Assembly: GCA_958477305.1 (NCBI GenBank)
Contig: CAUEFI010000002.1
Coordinates: forward strand, 124,001 to 188,000
DNA length: 64,000 nucleotides
Reading direction: 5' to 3'
Origin: HGM12998 sp900756495
Lineage (GTDB): Bacteria > Bacillota > Clostridia > Oscillospirales > Oscillospiraceae
Shown: positions 49,794 to 58,223 of the stretch, in pieces
How positions within the stretch are numbered: position 1 is the first letter of the stretch
Layout: each line of letters starts with the position of its first letter
Notes under the pieces: model-generated
The model's database searches: none
What the model was told of the DNA's origin: nothing
The model's input: the letters and a program-made list of their open reading frames with translations, nothing else
Program-made: the position numbers and the translations under genes

Positions 49794-49832
49794 GTGGGCG
49801 GCCGGCATCTTTTGATACCGGCCGCCCATTTT
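49794..49832 (+). terminator. Intrinsic terminator after the HtrA gene
   Basis: TGGGCGGCCGG pairs with CCGGCCGCCCA, with a 12-base loop, followed by TTTTG. Confidence 0.85.
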
Positions 49833-49963
49833 GTATATAAACTACATGTAGAGGAATATTTGTATAATGTCTCCCTATCGTTCCATATCTTGTGACAGGT
49901 CTATAAGTCAATTCTTCCCAAAATTTGGCTTCTATTTTTGTGGAAAAATTTTGAAGATTTATC

Positions 49964-49992
49964 TTGCCTTTTGGTAATTTTTGCTGTTTAAT
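49964..49992 (+). promoter_or_regulatory. Promoter candidate for the small DUF6514-like gene
   Basis: TTGCCT, 17 bases, TTTAAT. The leader of about 155 bases contains a small stem AAGCAA/TTGCTT (50119-50135) close to the ribosome site. Apart from this and the HtrA terminator, the 388-base gap 49768-50155 shows nothing identifiable. Confidence 0.5.
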
Positions 49993-50155
49993 AATAGCAG
50001 GGTGTATAACTTCTACAAACCCTTCCGCAAAACGGCCGGTACAGCCGCTGTACTACCTCCGCTCTCTTGTTTCATCTCCGCGTCACACAGCTAAAAATCG
50101 CAGCGTTTATACCAGAACAAGCAAATTCGTTGCTTTTATGAAAGGATTGCGAATT

Positions 50156-50452
50156 ATGGATTATTATCAACCTACACGCGAGATTCACTTTCTGGAAGGC
50201 AAGCCTTACTGTTCCTATGGAATCCGTTGCGCCGCCATGCAAATTCACGACGTCACACTGAATCAGTCGGAAATAGAGCTTTTGGTCTCCCTATGCAATC
50301 AGATGGAAGTGGCCCCCTGCCACCTGCGGGACATCGTGGAGGATTTTCTGAGCGGAGGAAATGAGCTCTGGTGCGTGGCGGAAAAGCCGGTGCTTGTACC
50401 TGTGCGTCCCTTTCCGTCATTTCACCCCCTTCCTGTCCCGAATGCTGTCTAA
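50156..50452 (+). CDS. DUF6514-like small protein
   Basis: A 98-residue protein starting MDYYQPTREIHFLEG, with YGIRCAAMQI and a helical part LNQSEIELLVSLCNQMEV followed by HLRDIVEDFL. The strand-then-helix pattern and the ending before a Pro-rich tail resemble DUF6514 proteins, small Clostridia proteins of unknown role. The ATG at 50156 follows AAAGGATTG; upstream in-frame codons precede any ribosome site. It converges with the AEC carrier gene with no terminator between them. Confidence 0.6.
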   Translation: MDYYQPTREIHFLEGKPYCSYGIRCAAMQIHDVTLNQSEIELLVSLCNQMEVAPCHLRDIVEDFLSGGNELWCVAEKPVLVPVRPFPSFHPLPVPNAV

Positions 50453-51379
50453 TTAATTCCCCAGCACTGATGCCAGAACGCCGAAGAGTGGGAGCGTTAC
50501 GATGGAGAGCAGCGTGGTCAGCGTGACCAGCTGAGCGGCACTCTCCTCGTCTTGTCCAAACCGCACGGCAAACATAGAGGTCACTCCTGCAGTCGGCGCC
50601 GCCGAAAGGATGACGATGGTGCAGTAGAGCAGGGGACTCAGGCGCAGGGGCAAAAGTGCCAATGCAGTTATGAGCGGCAGCAATACAAGCTTAACTGCAG
50701 CGCCCTGATAGAGCACCGGGCTGTGAAACGTAGCCGGCAAATCGGCCCAGGCCATCTGTGCCCCGATTACCACCATTGCCAAAGGGGTATTGACATCCGC
50801 CAAAAAGCCGATGGCATTTCCCACCAGGCCGGGCAGGCGAATCCCCGCCAGAAAGAGAGCCAACCCTGCGGCAGAGCCCAGAACCCCAGGGTTCACCAGC
50901 GCGGTTTTAAGCGAGAACTGCTTCCGCCCCCCCATAATCACCACCCCGTGTGTCCAGCTGAAGAGCATAAATATCACAAAGGCCACAGAGGCATAAATGA
51001 GCGCCTCTTCTCCCAGTACAGCCCGCACCAGCGGAAGTCCCATAAATCCGGTATTCCCATAGACGGCTCCAAATTGAAGGGCTGTCCGGGTTGCTTCCGG
51101 CCTGCGGCGGAAAAAGGGCAGGATAATAAGGGCATACGCCACATAGCTGGCTGAGACTACGATCGCTGTCAGGCCCAGTTCCCGCAGAAGTTCCGGATTT
51201 CGTTCCGTCTGAAGCGCGTCTACCACTACACAGGGAACCACTACATACAGCAGCAGGAAGGAGAGCTGCGGCACCGCCTCTTTTGTCAGTCTGTTTAGCT
51301 TTGCCAGCGTAAACCCTACCGCCATCATTAAAAACAGAGTGCCTACCTGGGCGGCTACCACCAAGAGATTGGAGAGCAT
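50453..51379 (-). CDS. AEC-family (auxin efflux carrier-like) permease
   Basis: A 308-residue membrane transporter with about ten helices. N-terminal VAAQVGTLFLMMAVGFTL, the middle YGNTGFMGLPLV (a typical AEC/BASS motif) and the C-terminal SAAPTAGVTSMFA are typical. Family members export organic acids such as malate or other anions. ATG 51379 follows GAGGAG by eight bases. It lies near the sodium-pump decarboxylase beta gene, 100 bases downstream, which may hint at organic-acid handling. Confidence 0.9.
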   Translation of the reverse strand: MLSNLLVVAAQVGTLFLMMAVGFTLAKLNRLTKEAVPQLSFLLLYVVVPCVVVDALQTERNPELLRELGLTAIVVSASYVAYALIILPFFRRRPEATRTALQFGAVYGNTGFMGLPLVRAVLGEEALIYASVAFVIFMLFSWTHGVVIMGGRKQFSLKTALVNPGVLGSAAGLALFLAGIRLPGLVGNAIGFLADVNTPLAMVVIGAQMAWADLPATFHSPVLYQGAAVKLVLLPLITALALLPLRLSPLLYCTIVILSAAPTAGVTSMFAVRFGQDEESAAQLVTLTTLLSIVTLPLFGVLASVLGN

Positions 51380-51478
51380 ATACGTCACTCCTCACAGAAA
51401 TTCGGAACGCAAAAAACAGCGCTGTGCGCTGCCTCTTGCGTTCCGGTTTATTTTTCCTGTCATGATAAAAGACAGCGC

Positions 51479-51652
51479 TTATGACTGCGGTGTATCTGAC
51501 TCTTTTCTCTCTGCTATTGCAGCAGTAATTTTATTGAGCAGTACAATAAAAATCCAGACGACGCCAATTACGATAAAAATTCCAATCATACCTTTGAGCA
51601 TAATAGGCAGTGTGGTCAGAAGTGCCTGGACATCAATATGAAGCTGCATCAT
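51479..51652 (-). CDS. Small membrane protein, possible gamma-like partner of the decarboxylase pump
   Basis: A 57-residue protein with one strong membrane helix (MLKGMIGIFIVIGVVWIFIV) and a polar tail ending SDTPQS. It starts behind AAGGGAG, only 19 bases after the pump beta gene, so it is probably co-translated with it. Size, one N-terminal helix and position fit a reduced OadG-type gamma subunit. It lacks the long Pro-rich tail with metal-binding residues of true OadG. Tentative. Confidence 0.6.
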   Translation of the reverse strand: MMQLHIDVQALLTTLPIMLKGMIGIFIVIGVVWIFIVLLNKITAAIAERKESDTPQS

Positions 51653-51671
51653 CGTACTCTCCCTTCTGTCT

Positions 51672-52781
51672 CTACCGAAGGATATTCTCTACCAGCGTTA
51701 TGATAAGGCCGCCGGCGATCACCGACGCTACCTGTCCGCTCACATTTGCACCTGCAGCGTGCATAAGCAGGAAATTGCCCGGGTCCTCCCGCTGTCCCAT
51801 CTTATGCACAACACGGGCGCTCATCGGAAACGCTGAAATTCCAGCTGCTCCAATCATCGGGTTTATCTTTTTCTTGGAAAAAAGATTGAGTACCTTTGCA
51901 AAGGCGACACCGCCCACAGTATCAAATATGAATGCGACAAGGCCCAGGCAGATGATGACAATGGTCTCCACCGTAATAAATATGTCGGCCTGCATTTTAA
52001 ACGCCACGGAGAGTCCCAAAAGCAGTGTGACCAGATTTGCCAGCACCTTCTGCGCCGTCTCGCTCAGGCTCCCCAATACTCCGCACTCCCGAATGAGATT
52101 TCCAAACATCAAAAACCCAATGAGTTCCGCACTCTTTGGGGCAATTGCTCCGGCCAAGATCGTTACAAAAATGGGAAACAGGATTTTAGTAACCTGGCTT
52201 ACACTGCTGGGCTGATAGGGCATACGGATAAGCCGTTCTTTTTTGGTGGTCATCATTTTGATAACAGGCGGCTGAACGATGGGAACCAGCGCCATATAGG
52301 AATACGCCGCCACCATAATGGGGCCTTGATATTGCGATCCAAAATAGCTGGATACAAAAATGGAGGTAGGGCCATCCGCTGCGCCGATGATGGCCACGCT
52401 GGCCGCATCCGTCAGGTCGAATCCCAGGAGTGAGGCGACAGCCAGGGTAAAGAATATGCCGAACTGTGCTGCTGCTCCGAAAAGCAGCATCTTGGGATTT
52501 GACAGCAGCGGTCCAAAGTCTATCATCGCCCCAATGCCGATAAACAGCAGAAGGGGAAACAGTTCACTGGCTATGCCTACATTGAACAGGGTTGCCAGCG
52601 CCTCTGTATTTGCAAAAGGGAGATTTACCAGGATGGCTCCAAAACCCATGGGCAACAGCAACGTAGGCTCCATGTTTTTTCGAATCGCCAGGAAAATGAG
52701 TACTGCGCCGATGGCAATCATCGCGCCCTGTCTCCAGGTAAAATTCGTCAAATTCCCAAACAACTCATAAAATAATTCCAT
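51672..52781 (-). CDS. Sodium-ion-translocating decarboxylase beta subunit
   Basis: A 369-residue membrane subunit of Na+-pumping decarboxylases (OadB/MmdB/GcdB). Key motifs: LLFIGIGAMIDFGPLL, GAADGPTSIFVSS (the Asp that carries sodium), MALVPIVQPP and ISAFPMSARVVH with HAAGANVSGQVASV. ATG 52781 follows AAGGAGGAAG. It decarboxylates a carboxybiotin carrier and exports sodium. The alpha (carboxyltransferase) and biotin-carrier subunits are not adjacent, so the substrate (oxaloacetate, methylmalonyl-CoA or glutaconyl-CoA) cannot be set. The small gamma-like gene follows. Confidence 0.92.
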   Translation of the reverse strand: MELFYELFGNLTNFTWRQGAMIAIGAVLIFLAIRKNMEPTLLLPMGFGAILVNLPFANTEALATLFNVGIASELFPLLLFIGIGAMIDFGPLLSNPKMLLFGAAAQFGIFFTLAVASLLGFDLTDAASVAIIGAADGPTSIFVSSYFGSQYQGPIMVAAYSYMALVPIVQPPVIKMMTTKKERLIRMPYQPSSVSQVTKILFPIFVTILAGAIAPKSAELIGFLMFGNLIRECGVLGSLSETAQKVLANLVTLLLGLSVAFKMQADIFITVETIVIICLGLVAFIFDTVGGVAFAKVLNLFSKKKINPMIGAAGISAFPMSARVVHKMGQREDPGNFLLMHAAGANVSGQVASVIAGGLIITLVENILR

Positions 52782-52920
52782 GTCCACTTCCTCCTTGCTC
52801 TCATTGCCGGCAAGCCTCCTGCCCCCCTCAGCGGCAGTTCGCGGCCAATTTCTGCAATTGTGTTTATCATATAACATATCTCGCACACTGTAAAGAAAAA
52901 AACACAAGCATCTTGTCCGG

Positions 52921-52980
52921 TTGACAAAAACATCCGGCTGGGGCTATACTAAAGGTTGTTTGGCAATGGAACATTGCCAA
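52921..52980 (+). promoter_or_regulatory. Promoter with a perfect operator dyad for the ABC exporter
   Basis: TTGACA (52921-52926), 18 bases, TATACT (52945-52950). Starting at 52960 TTGGCAATG faces CATTGCCAA across GAA, a perfect 9-bp dyad at the expected transcript start. It should bind a dimeric repressor encoded elsewhere; no regulator gene is adjacent. Confidence 0.75.
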
Positions 52981-53050
52981 GCACTTTTTTCTAACTACAC
53001 CTCAAGACTTGCTGCAAATCTGATACCGACCGCAGAGGGAGGCCCTGACA

Positions 53051-54805
53051 ATGACACCTGAACAAATGCGAAAAAGCGGATATTTCCGCATTTTTGCCTC
53101 ATATTATAGACCCCACATAAAGATTTTTATTCTGGACATGGTCTGTGCGCTCTGTATCTCTCTGATTGACCTTGCCTTTCCCCTGGTATCCCGCCAAGCT
53201 ATGGAGCTCTGCTTTCCTAACCGTCTCTTTGCCACCTTTTTTCTGATCATGGCCGTCATGGCACTGGCTTATGTGCTCAAGGCCCTGATGAATTTTATTG
53301 TCACCTATTGGGGACATCTGCTGGGCGTGCGTATTGAGGCTGATATTCGCCGGGATCTGTTTGCCCATATGCAGGATCTGTCCTTCTCCTTTTATGACAA
53401 AAATCGGACCGGTCACCTGATGAGCCGGGTTACCGGCGATCTCTTTGAGATTACCGAGTTAGCCCACCATGGACCCGAAGATCTCTTTATCTCAGCGGTT
53501 ACCATTGTGGGGGCTCTTGTCGTCATGCTCACCATCCGCTGGGAGCTGGCTCTGATTCTCTGCGCCATCATTCCCCTTTTTCTCCTTTTTGTCGCCTCTC
53601 AGCGCAAACGGTTGATGCGAACCTCAGTAGATGTAAAGGCCAAGCTGGCGGGTATCAACGGTGAATTGGAGTCCTCCATCTCGGGGATGCGCACCGCCAA
53701 GGCCTTTGCCAATGAGGAAACCGAAATCGAAAAGTTCCGGGTCTCCAATGACCAGTTCAGAGGTGCCAAGCGGGGCTATTACAAAAGTATGGCAGTCTAC
53801 TTCTCCGGAATGGAGTTTATCATGTCAATTATGCCGGTAGTCGTCATTGCGGCCGGCGGCCTCTTTATTATGGGCGGAAAGATGGAGGATAAGGATATCA
53901 TCACTTTCACCCTCTATGTCACAACCTTTATCAATCCTCTGCGAAAGCTCTCCAACTTTACTGAGCTATTTATGCAGGGTATGGCCGGTTTTAAGCGTTT
54001 TGTAGAATTGATGCGGGTAGAGCCCGACATCAAGGATGCCCCAGATGCCCAGCCCCTGGAGCATGTAAATGGTGATATTCAGATAGAGGACGTGACCTTC
54101 CGCTATGAGCCCGAGGCGGCCCCTGTGCTGGAGCACGTCTCCCTCCATATCCGTCCTGGCGAAACAGTAGCTGTGGTTGGCCCATCCGGCGGCGGAAAAT
54201 CCACGCTCTGTCAGCTCATCCCCCGGTTTTACGACGTGACGGAAGGCCGTATCCTGGTGGACGGCAGGGATGTGCGCACTTTGAAGCAGCACGATCTGCG
54301 TTCTCATATCGGCATCGTCCAGCAGGATGTCTTTCTCTTCGCCGGAACCATCTATGAGAATATCCGCTATGGCAGACCAGATGCCACCGAAGCCGAAATC
54401 GTTGCAGCTGCCAAGCGGGCCGAAATTCATGACGCTATCCTGGAGATGCCTGACGGCTACCAAACCTACGTGGGTGAACGAGGCGTCATGCTCTCCGGCG
54501 GACAGAAACAGCGGATTTCCATTGCGCGTATCTTTCTCAAAAATCCCCCTGTCCTTATTTTGGATGAGGCTACCTCTGCCTTGGACAGCGTTACTGAGGC
54601 CCGGATCCAAGGCGCTTTCGATGAGCTCGCCAAAGGACGTACCACCCTTATCATTGCTCACAGGCTCTCCACCATCCGTTCGGCTTCCCGTATCCTGGTC
54701 GTGGATGGCGCAGGTATTGCGGAGGAGGGCACTCATGACGAGCTGATGGCGAAAGGCGGGGAGTACGCCCGGCTCTATACCGCCCAAAAAGCTGTATCCA
54801 TGTAA
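53051..54805 (+). CDS. ABC exporter (homodimer-type half-transporter)
   Basis: A 584-residue fused membrane/ATPase exporter. Six helices lie in about residues 18-315, then the ATPase with GPSGGGKSTL, signature MLSGGQKQR, Walker B VLILDEATSALD and the switch LIIAHRLSTIR, all canonical, so a homodimer could be active. It resembles the multidrug or lipid-A type (MsbA/BmrA-like). It follows AGGGAGG, and its promoter has a perfect operator dyad, so it is regulated by a factor elsewhere. Confidence 0.93.
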   Translation: MTPEQMRKSGYFRIFASYYRPHIKIFILDMVCALCISLIDLAFPLVSRQAMELCFPNRLFATFFLIMAVMALAYVLKALMNFIVTYWGHLLGVRIEADIRRDLFAHMQDLSFSFYDKNRTGHLMSRVTGDLFEITELAHHGPEDLFISAVTIVGALVVMLTIRWELALILCAIIPLFLLFVASQRKRLMRTSVDVKAKLAGINGELESSISGMRTAKAFANEETEIEKFRVSNDQFRGAKRGYYKSMAVYFSGMEFIMSIMPVVVIAAGGLFIMGGKMEDKDIITFTLYVTTFINPLRKLSNFTELFMQGMAGFKRFVELMRVEPDIKDAPDAQPLEHVNGDIQIEDVTFRYEPEAAPVLEHVSLHIRPGETVAVVGPSGGGKSTLCQLIPRFYDVTEGRILVDGRDVRTLKQHDLRSHIGIVQQDVFLFAGTIYENIRYGRPDATEAEIVAAAKRAEIHDAILEMPDGYQTYVGERGVMLSGGQKQRISIARIFLKNPPVLILDEATSALDSVTEARIQGAFDELAKGRTTLIIAHRLSTIRSASRILVVDGAGIAEEGTHDELMAKGGEYARLYTAQKAVSM

Positions 54806-54886
54806 AAAAATATCGTCCGGCCAGCTTCCCCTGCATGAGCCGGAGCCGGGGTCCCCATTTCAGTCCCCTCTTGTTTTCTTATGTAT

Positions 54887-54928
54887 GAAACAGGTCCTGA
54901 ACACTTTATGGTGTTCAGGACCTGTTTC
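54887..54928. terminator. Long perfect hairpin after the ABC exporter
   Basis: An 18-bp perfect stem GAAACAGGTCCTGAACAC with its complement, loop TTTATG. The following tail (GTATATATC) is not a T-run, so it may be a terminator or another palindromic element. Confidence 0.55.
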
Positions 54929-54986
54929 GTATATATCTTACGCCTCTGTCCCTGGACATTTAAAAATTTTTTCTGTAAAATTCCTC

Positions 54987-55015
54987 TTGACTTTCTCAAA
55001 GAATTCTATTAGAAT
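54987..55015 (+). promoter_or_regulatory. Sigma-A promoter of the two-gene unknown unit
   Basis: TTGACT, 17 bases, TAGAAT, overlapping the repeated AGAATTCTA/TAGAATTTCT. Confidence 0.7.
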
Positions 55016-55040
55016 TTCTAAGGAATAGAGGTGAATTTTC

Positions 55041-55442
55041 TTGAACTATGATACCATCATTCTTGAACTGCTGACTCGGATCCAGGTCCTAGAAGAACAG
55101 GTGGCTGCACTCTCCGTCCAAATGAGCAGCAGTACGGAGCCCCTCCCTAGGCCGGCAGTAAAAGCAGGAACTAAGGAGCTTCGTGTCTATATCGAAACAC
55201 TGAAGCGTGCCGCATCGGAACGCGGCGAAAGCTCTCTTGTACTGAGGGCCGGGGTGATTCACAAGGAAAAAGGACTGAAGAATTCTATGCCTATCGTCTG
55301 CAACGCTATGCGTCAGTGCATGGAAGAGGGGGATAAAGTACTCTATGAGCCCCCCAGCGGCTACTCCTCTGCGCTGGAAATCCGATACCTCCTCCAGGCG
55401 GGAGAGCGCAATGATTCCGGCCGTACGCCAACCACCGGGTAA
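55041..55442 (+). CDS. Unknown protein with N-terminal coiled coil
   Basis: A 133-residue protein starting at TTG behind AGAGGTG. A short heptad-like helix (ILELLTRIQVLEEQVAAL) is followed by a linker and a domain with ELRVYIETLKRAA, RAGVIHKEKGLKNSMPIVCN and EEGDKVLYEPPSGYSSALEI. The last part looks like a small winged-helix or nucleic-acid-binding domain. I recall similar proteins in Clostridia but cannot name them. Probably in one unit with the next gene, 31 bases downstream. Confidence 0.58.
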   Translation: MNYDTIILELLTRIQVLEEQVAALSVQMSSSTEPLPRPAVKAGTKELRVYIETLKRAASERGESSLVLRAGVIHKEKGLKNSMPIVCNAMRQCMEEGDKVLYEPPSGYSSALEIRYLLQAGERNDSGRTPTTG

Positions 55443-55473
55443 TCTTTTGGGGAAAAGGGGGAACTATGCAGCC

Positions 55474-55731
55474 ATGACCGCTCATTCTGTCTGGCACCGC
55501 GTCGCTGCCCACGCTGGTGAAACCTTTTATACTGTAACCGGTATTCCCTTCAGCTACCATATGAATGGAGATCGGATTTGCCTGCACAACACCAATTGGA
55601 GTATCCCTAGGCGGGACGTGGAGGACGCCGTTACTGTTGTCAGTCCGTCCATTTCTATCTTCAAGCAAAGAGGGTATCAAGGCCCATCTTATCTGTTTGG
55701 AATTATCACCGATCCCAGGATTGTCAGATAG
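55474..55731 (+). CDS. Small unknown protein, partner of the preceding gene
   Basis: An 85-residue protein, MTAHSVWHRVAAHAGETF, then TGIPFSYHMNGDRICLHNTN, WSIPRRDVEDA, and an end GPSYLFGIITDPRIVR. The alternation of strands and YLFGIITDPRI looks like a compact beta domain. Its ribosome site (AAAAGGGGG) is 11 bases upstream, with an out-of-frame ATG between. A strong terminator follows, so the two genes form one small unit. Function unknown. Confidence 0.55.
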   Translation: MTAHSVWHRVAAHAGETFYTVTGIPFSYHMNGDRICLHNTNWSIPRRDVEDAVTVVSPSISIFKQRGYQGPSYLFGIITDPRIVR

Positions 55732-55755
55732 ATCCTTTTCTCTTCCGGCAGTAAA

Positions 55756-55796
55756 GCGCCCCCGTTTCTGACCTGAAACGGGGGCGCACTGTTTTT
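55756..55796. terminator. Intrinsic terminator
   Basis: A 13-bp stem GCGCCCCCGTTTC with complement, loop TGACCT, then ACTGTTTTTAA. It lies between the two-gene unit and the leftward ftsH. Confidence 0.88.
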
Positions 55797-55822
55797 AACC
55801 TATGACCGCGGCAGTGAACCGG

Positions 55823-58018
55823 CTATTGATCCTCGGATGACGGCCGCTTACCTTCAGGGGTAATCTCCCCCCCAAGGGGGATAGGAGTATCGGCGGGCTT
55901 ATGCAGTTCTTCGTGGCGGCTTTTGGGTTCGGCGCTCTCAGTGGGGTACTGGTCGGCTGTAGCAGGATCCCGCCCTTCCAGAATCGCTACCATCTCGGCA
56001 CCGGTAATCGTCTCCTTCTCCAGAAGGTAAGCCACTACCTTATCCATATCCGTCCGGTTCTCCCTGATCACCTGGACAGCCTGCTCGTAGCAGCGATCCA
56101 GGATCTCCTTCACCGCCTGATCCATACGGGCGGCGGTATCCTGAGCACAGTCCATACCATAGCCGCCATCCAGGTACTGATTCCGGCGGGAAGCCAGCGC
56201 CATCATACCAAACTCATCGCTCATGCCAAACATTGCCACCATATTGCGCGCCACACCTGTGGCATCTTGGATGTCTTGGGCCGCGCCGTTGGTCATGGTG
56301 TTCAACACCACCTCCTCAGCTGCCCGGCCGCCCATGGAGACGGCGATCTTGGCCAGCAGCTCATCCCGGGTGCGCAGCTCAGTCTTGTCCTCCTCAGGCA
56401 TCAGAAGCGTATATCCCAGAGCCCCTTGGGTGTGAGGCACAATCGTGATCTTCTGCACCGGCTCACTGTTGCGCTGCTTGTAGGCCACCATAGCGTGCCC
56501 CACCTCGTGGTAGGCCACCAGCTTTTTCTCAAACTCGGTAAGCACACTGCCCTTCTTCTCGCTGCCTGCGATGACCAATTCAAAGGCGGCCAGCAAATCC
56601 TCCTGGTTGACCGCCTTTCGGCCATGCCGCACCGCCCGGAGCGCAGCCTCGTTGACCAGGTTTGCCAGATCGGCCCCCACAGTACCCGCTGTGGCAATGG
56701 CGATCTTCTTCAGATCAACATCTTCAGCCAGACGGATGTTCCGCGTGTGAACCTGGAGGGTAGCCAGACGTCCGGCATAGTTGGGCCGGTCCACAATAAT
56801 CCGGCGGTCAAAACGGCCGGGACGCAACAGCGCCTGGTCCAGTACTTCAGGCCGGTTGGTGGCAGCCAGCAGAATAACTCCCTTGGTGGGGTCAAAGCCG
56901 TCCATCTCAGCCAGCAGCTGGTTCAGCGTCTGTTCCCGTTCGTCATTCCCGCCCATACGGTTATCCCGGGATTTGCCGATGGTATCGATCTCATCAATGA
57001 AGACAATACAGGGCGCCATCTTGCTGGCCTCCTTGAAGAGGTCACGCACACGGGAGGCTCCCACACCTACAAACATCTCTACAAAGTCAGAACCGCTGAT
57101 AGAGAAAAAGGGCACTCCGGCCTCTCCGGCGACAGCCTTGGCCAGCAAAGTCTTTCCGGTGCCCGGCGGGCCTACCAGCAGCGCGCCCTTGGGCAGCTTG
57201 GCGCCAATCTCCGTGTACTTCTGCGGATTGTGGAGGAAATCGATGATCTCCTCCAGACTCTCCTTTGCCTCGTCCTGACCAGCCACATCCCGGAAAGTAA
57301 CCCCCGTCTTTTTCTCCACATAGACTTTGGCGTTTGCCTTTCCCACGCCGCCCAGGCCGCCTCCCATACGGGAGGCCATGCTCCGAGACAAGAAGGAAAA
57401 CAGCGCAATAATAATGACCAGGGGCAGCACCCAGGAGATCAGGATAGAGATGATCGGCGAGGTCTCGGCCACATATTCGGCGCCAAATTTGATGTGGCTG
57501 CCGTCCTCATACTCCACCGAACGCAACAGCGGGAGTAAATCCGGATCGTTGATGGGGGCACAGTAGTAGGTGTGTTCCGCCTGCGGCAAGCCCTCCAGAG
57601 GCGGCAGCGACTCATCCGGGCCTAGGCCCAAAAGTTCGTTCAGCGTTGCAGGCTGAGAGTTTTGAGCGGGCGCCTCACTCTCGGCCGGCGGTGTGCTGGC
57701 TGCCGGGGCCGGGCTCTCTATGGAAGGCTCAGCTCCCTCCCCGCCCTCTTCTGCGAGAGGCCAGACCGCCCCCTCCCTCAAATAGATGGTGAACTTGGTG
57801 TTGCTCATCTCCACCGTGTCCACAACTCCGGCCTCTACCATATCTAAGAATTCGCTGTACCACACTTCTGTGGAATTGGCCCGCTGGAAGGATGCCGTCA
57901 TGTAGTTGACGAAGACAGTAATGACCAGCGCCCACAGGACAATGGACACAATCGCCATCATACTGCGCCGGCCGCCGTTCTTGCCTCCGTTCGGATTATT
58001 CTGATTATCGGGCTTCAA
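55823..58018 (-). CDS. ftsH: Second FtsH protease, with an enlarged Pro-rich external domain
   Basis: A 731-residue FtsH. After a basic Asn-rich start and the first membrane helix (about 22-40), the external domain is enlarged by a Pro/Ala/Glu-rich segment (about 95-150, with SIESPAPAAS and ESEAPAQNSQ). The second helix is near 200-220; the AAA module has GPPGTGKT, IVFIDEID and GRFDR, and the zinc motif is HEVGH. I start at TTG 58018 because AAGGAGGG lies seven bases upstream. It has its own promoter. It differs from the housekeeping copy at 1002-2942 and is probably a paralog with its own substrates. Confidence 0.94.
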   Translation of the reverse strand: MKPDNQNNPNGGKNGGRRSMMAIVSIVLWALVITVFVNYMTASFQRANSTEVWYSEFLDMVEAGVVDTVEMSNTKFTIYLREGAVWPLAEEGGEGAEPSIESPAPAASTPPAESEAPAQNSQPATLNELLGLGPDESLPPLEGLPQAEHTYYCAPINDPDLLPLLRSVEYEDGSHIKFGAEYVAETSPIISILISWVLPLVIIIALFSFLSRSMASRMGGGLGGVGKANAKVYVEKKTGVTFRDVAGQDEAKESLEEIIDFLHNPQKYTEIGAKLPKGALLVGPPGTGKTLLAKAVAGEAGVPFFSISGSDFVEMFVGVGASRVRDLFKEASKMAPCIVFIDEIDTIGKSRDNRMGGNDEREQTLNQLLAEMDGFDPTKGVILLAATNRPEVLDQALLRPGRFDRRIIVDRPNYAGRLATLQVHTRNIRLAEDVDLKKIAIATAGTVGADLANLVNEAALRAVRHGRKAVNQEDLLAAFELVIAGSEKKGSVLTEFEKKLVAYHEVGHAMVAYKQRNSEPVQKITIVPHTQGALGYTLLMPEEDKTELRTRDELLAKIAVSMGGRAAEEVVLNTMTNGAAQDIQDATGVARNMVAMFGMSDEFGMMALASRRNQYLDGGYGMDCAQDTAARMDQAVKEILDRCYEQAVQVIRENRTDMDKVVAYLLEKETITGAEMVAILEGRDPATADQYPTESAEPKSRHEELHKPADTPIPLGGEITPEGKRPSSEDQ

Positions 58019-58059
58019 ACGATTGCCCTCCTTGTGCAAAGAAATTTCAGCTTTCAAAC

Positions 58060-58088
58060 AATATAGCACACCGGGCCTTAAAATACAA
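58060..58088 (-). promoter_or_regulatory. Sigma-A promoter for the second ftsH
   Basis: Read leftward: TTGTAT (58088-58083), 17 bases, TATATT (58065-58060), about 42 bases before the TTG start. Confidence 0.7.
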
Positions 58089-58172
58089 GAAATGGGGGCG
58101 CGAAACCTGTAAACTTTCTGTGAAAGGGCCCCAGTGATTTTATAAGTTTTACTTTTTCTGTCCCCGCTCCTG

Positions 58173-58181
58173 TGATATACT
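58173..58181 (+). promoter_or_regulatory. Extended -10 promoter for rlmB
   Basis: TGATATACT, an extended -10, about 43 bases before the rlmB ATG; the -35 region (TTTTTC) is weak. Confidence 0.55.
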
Positions 58182-58223
58182 ATAGTGAATATAACACCCA
58201 ACCTGGGAAAGGCGGGATACGCC

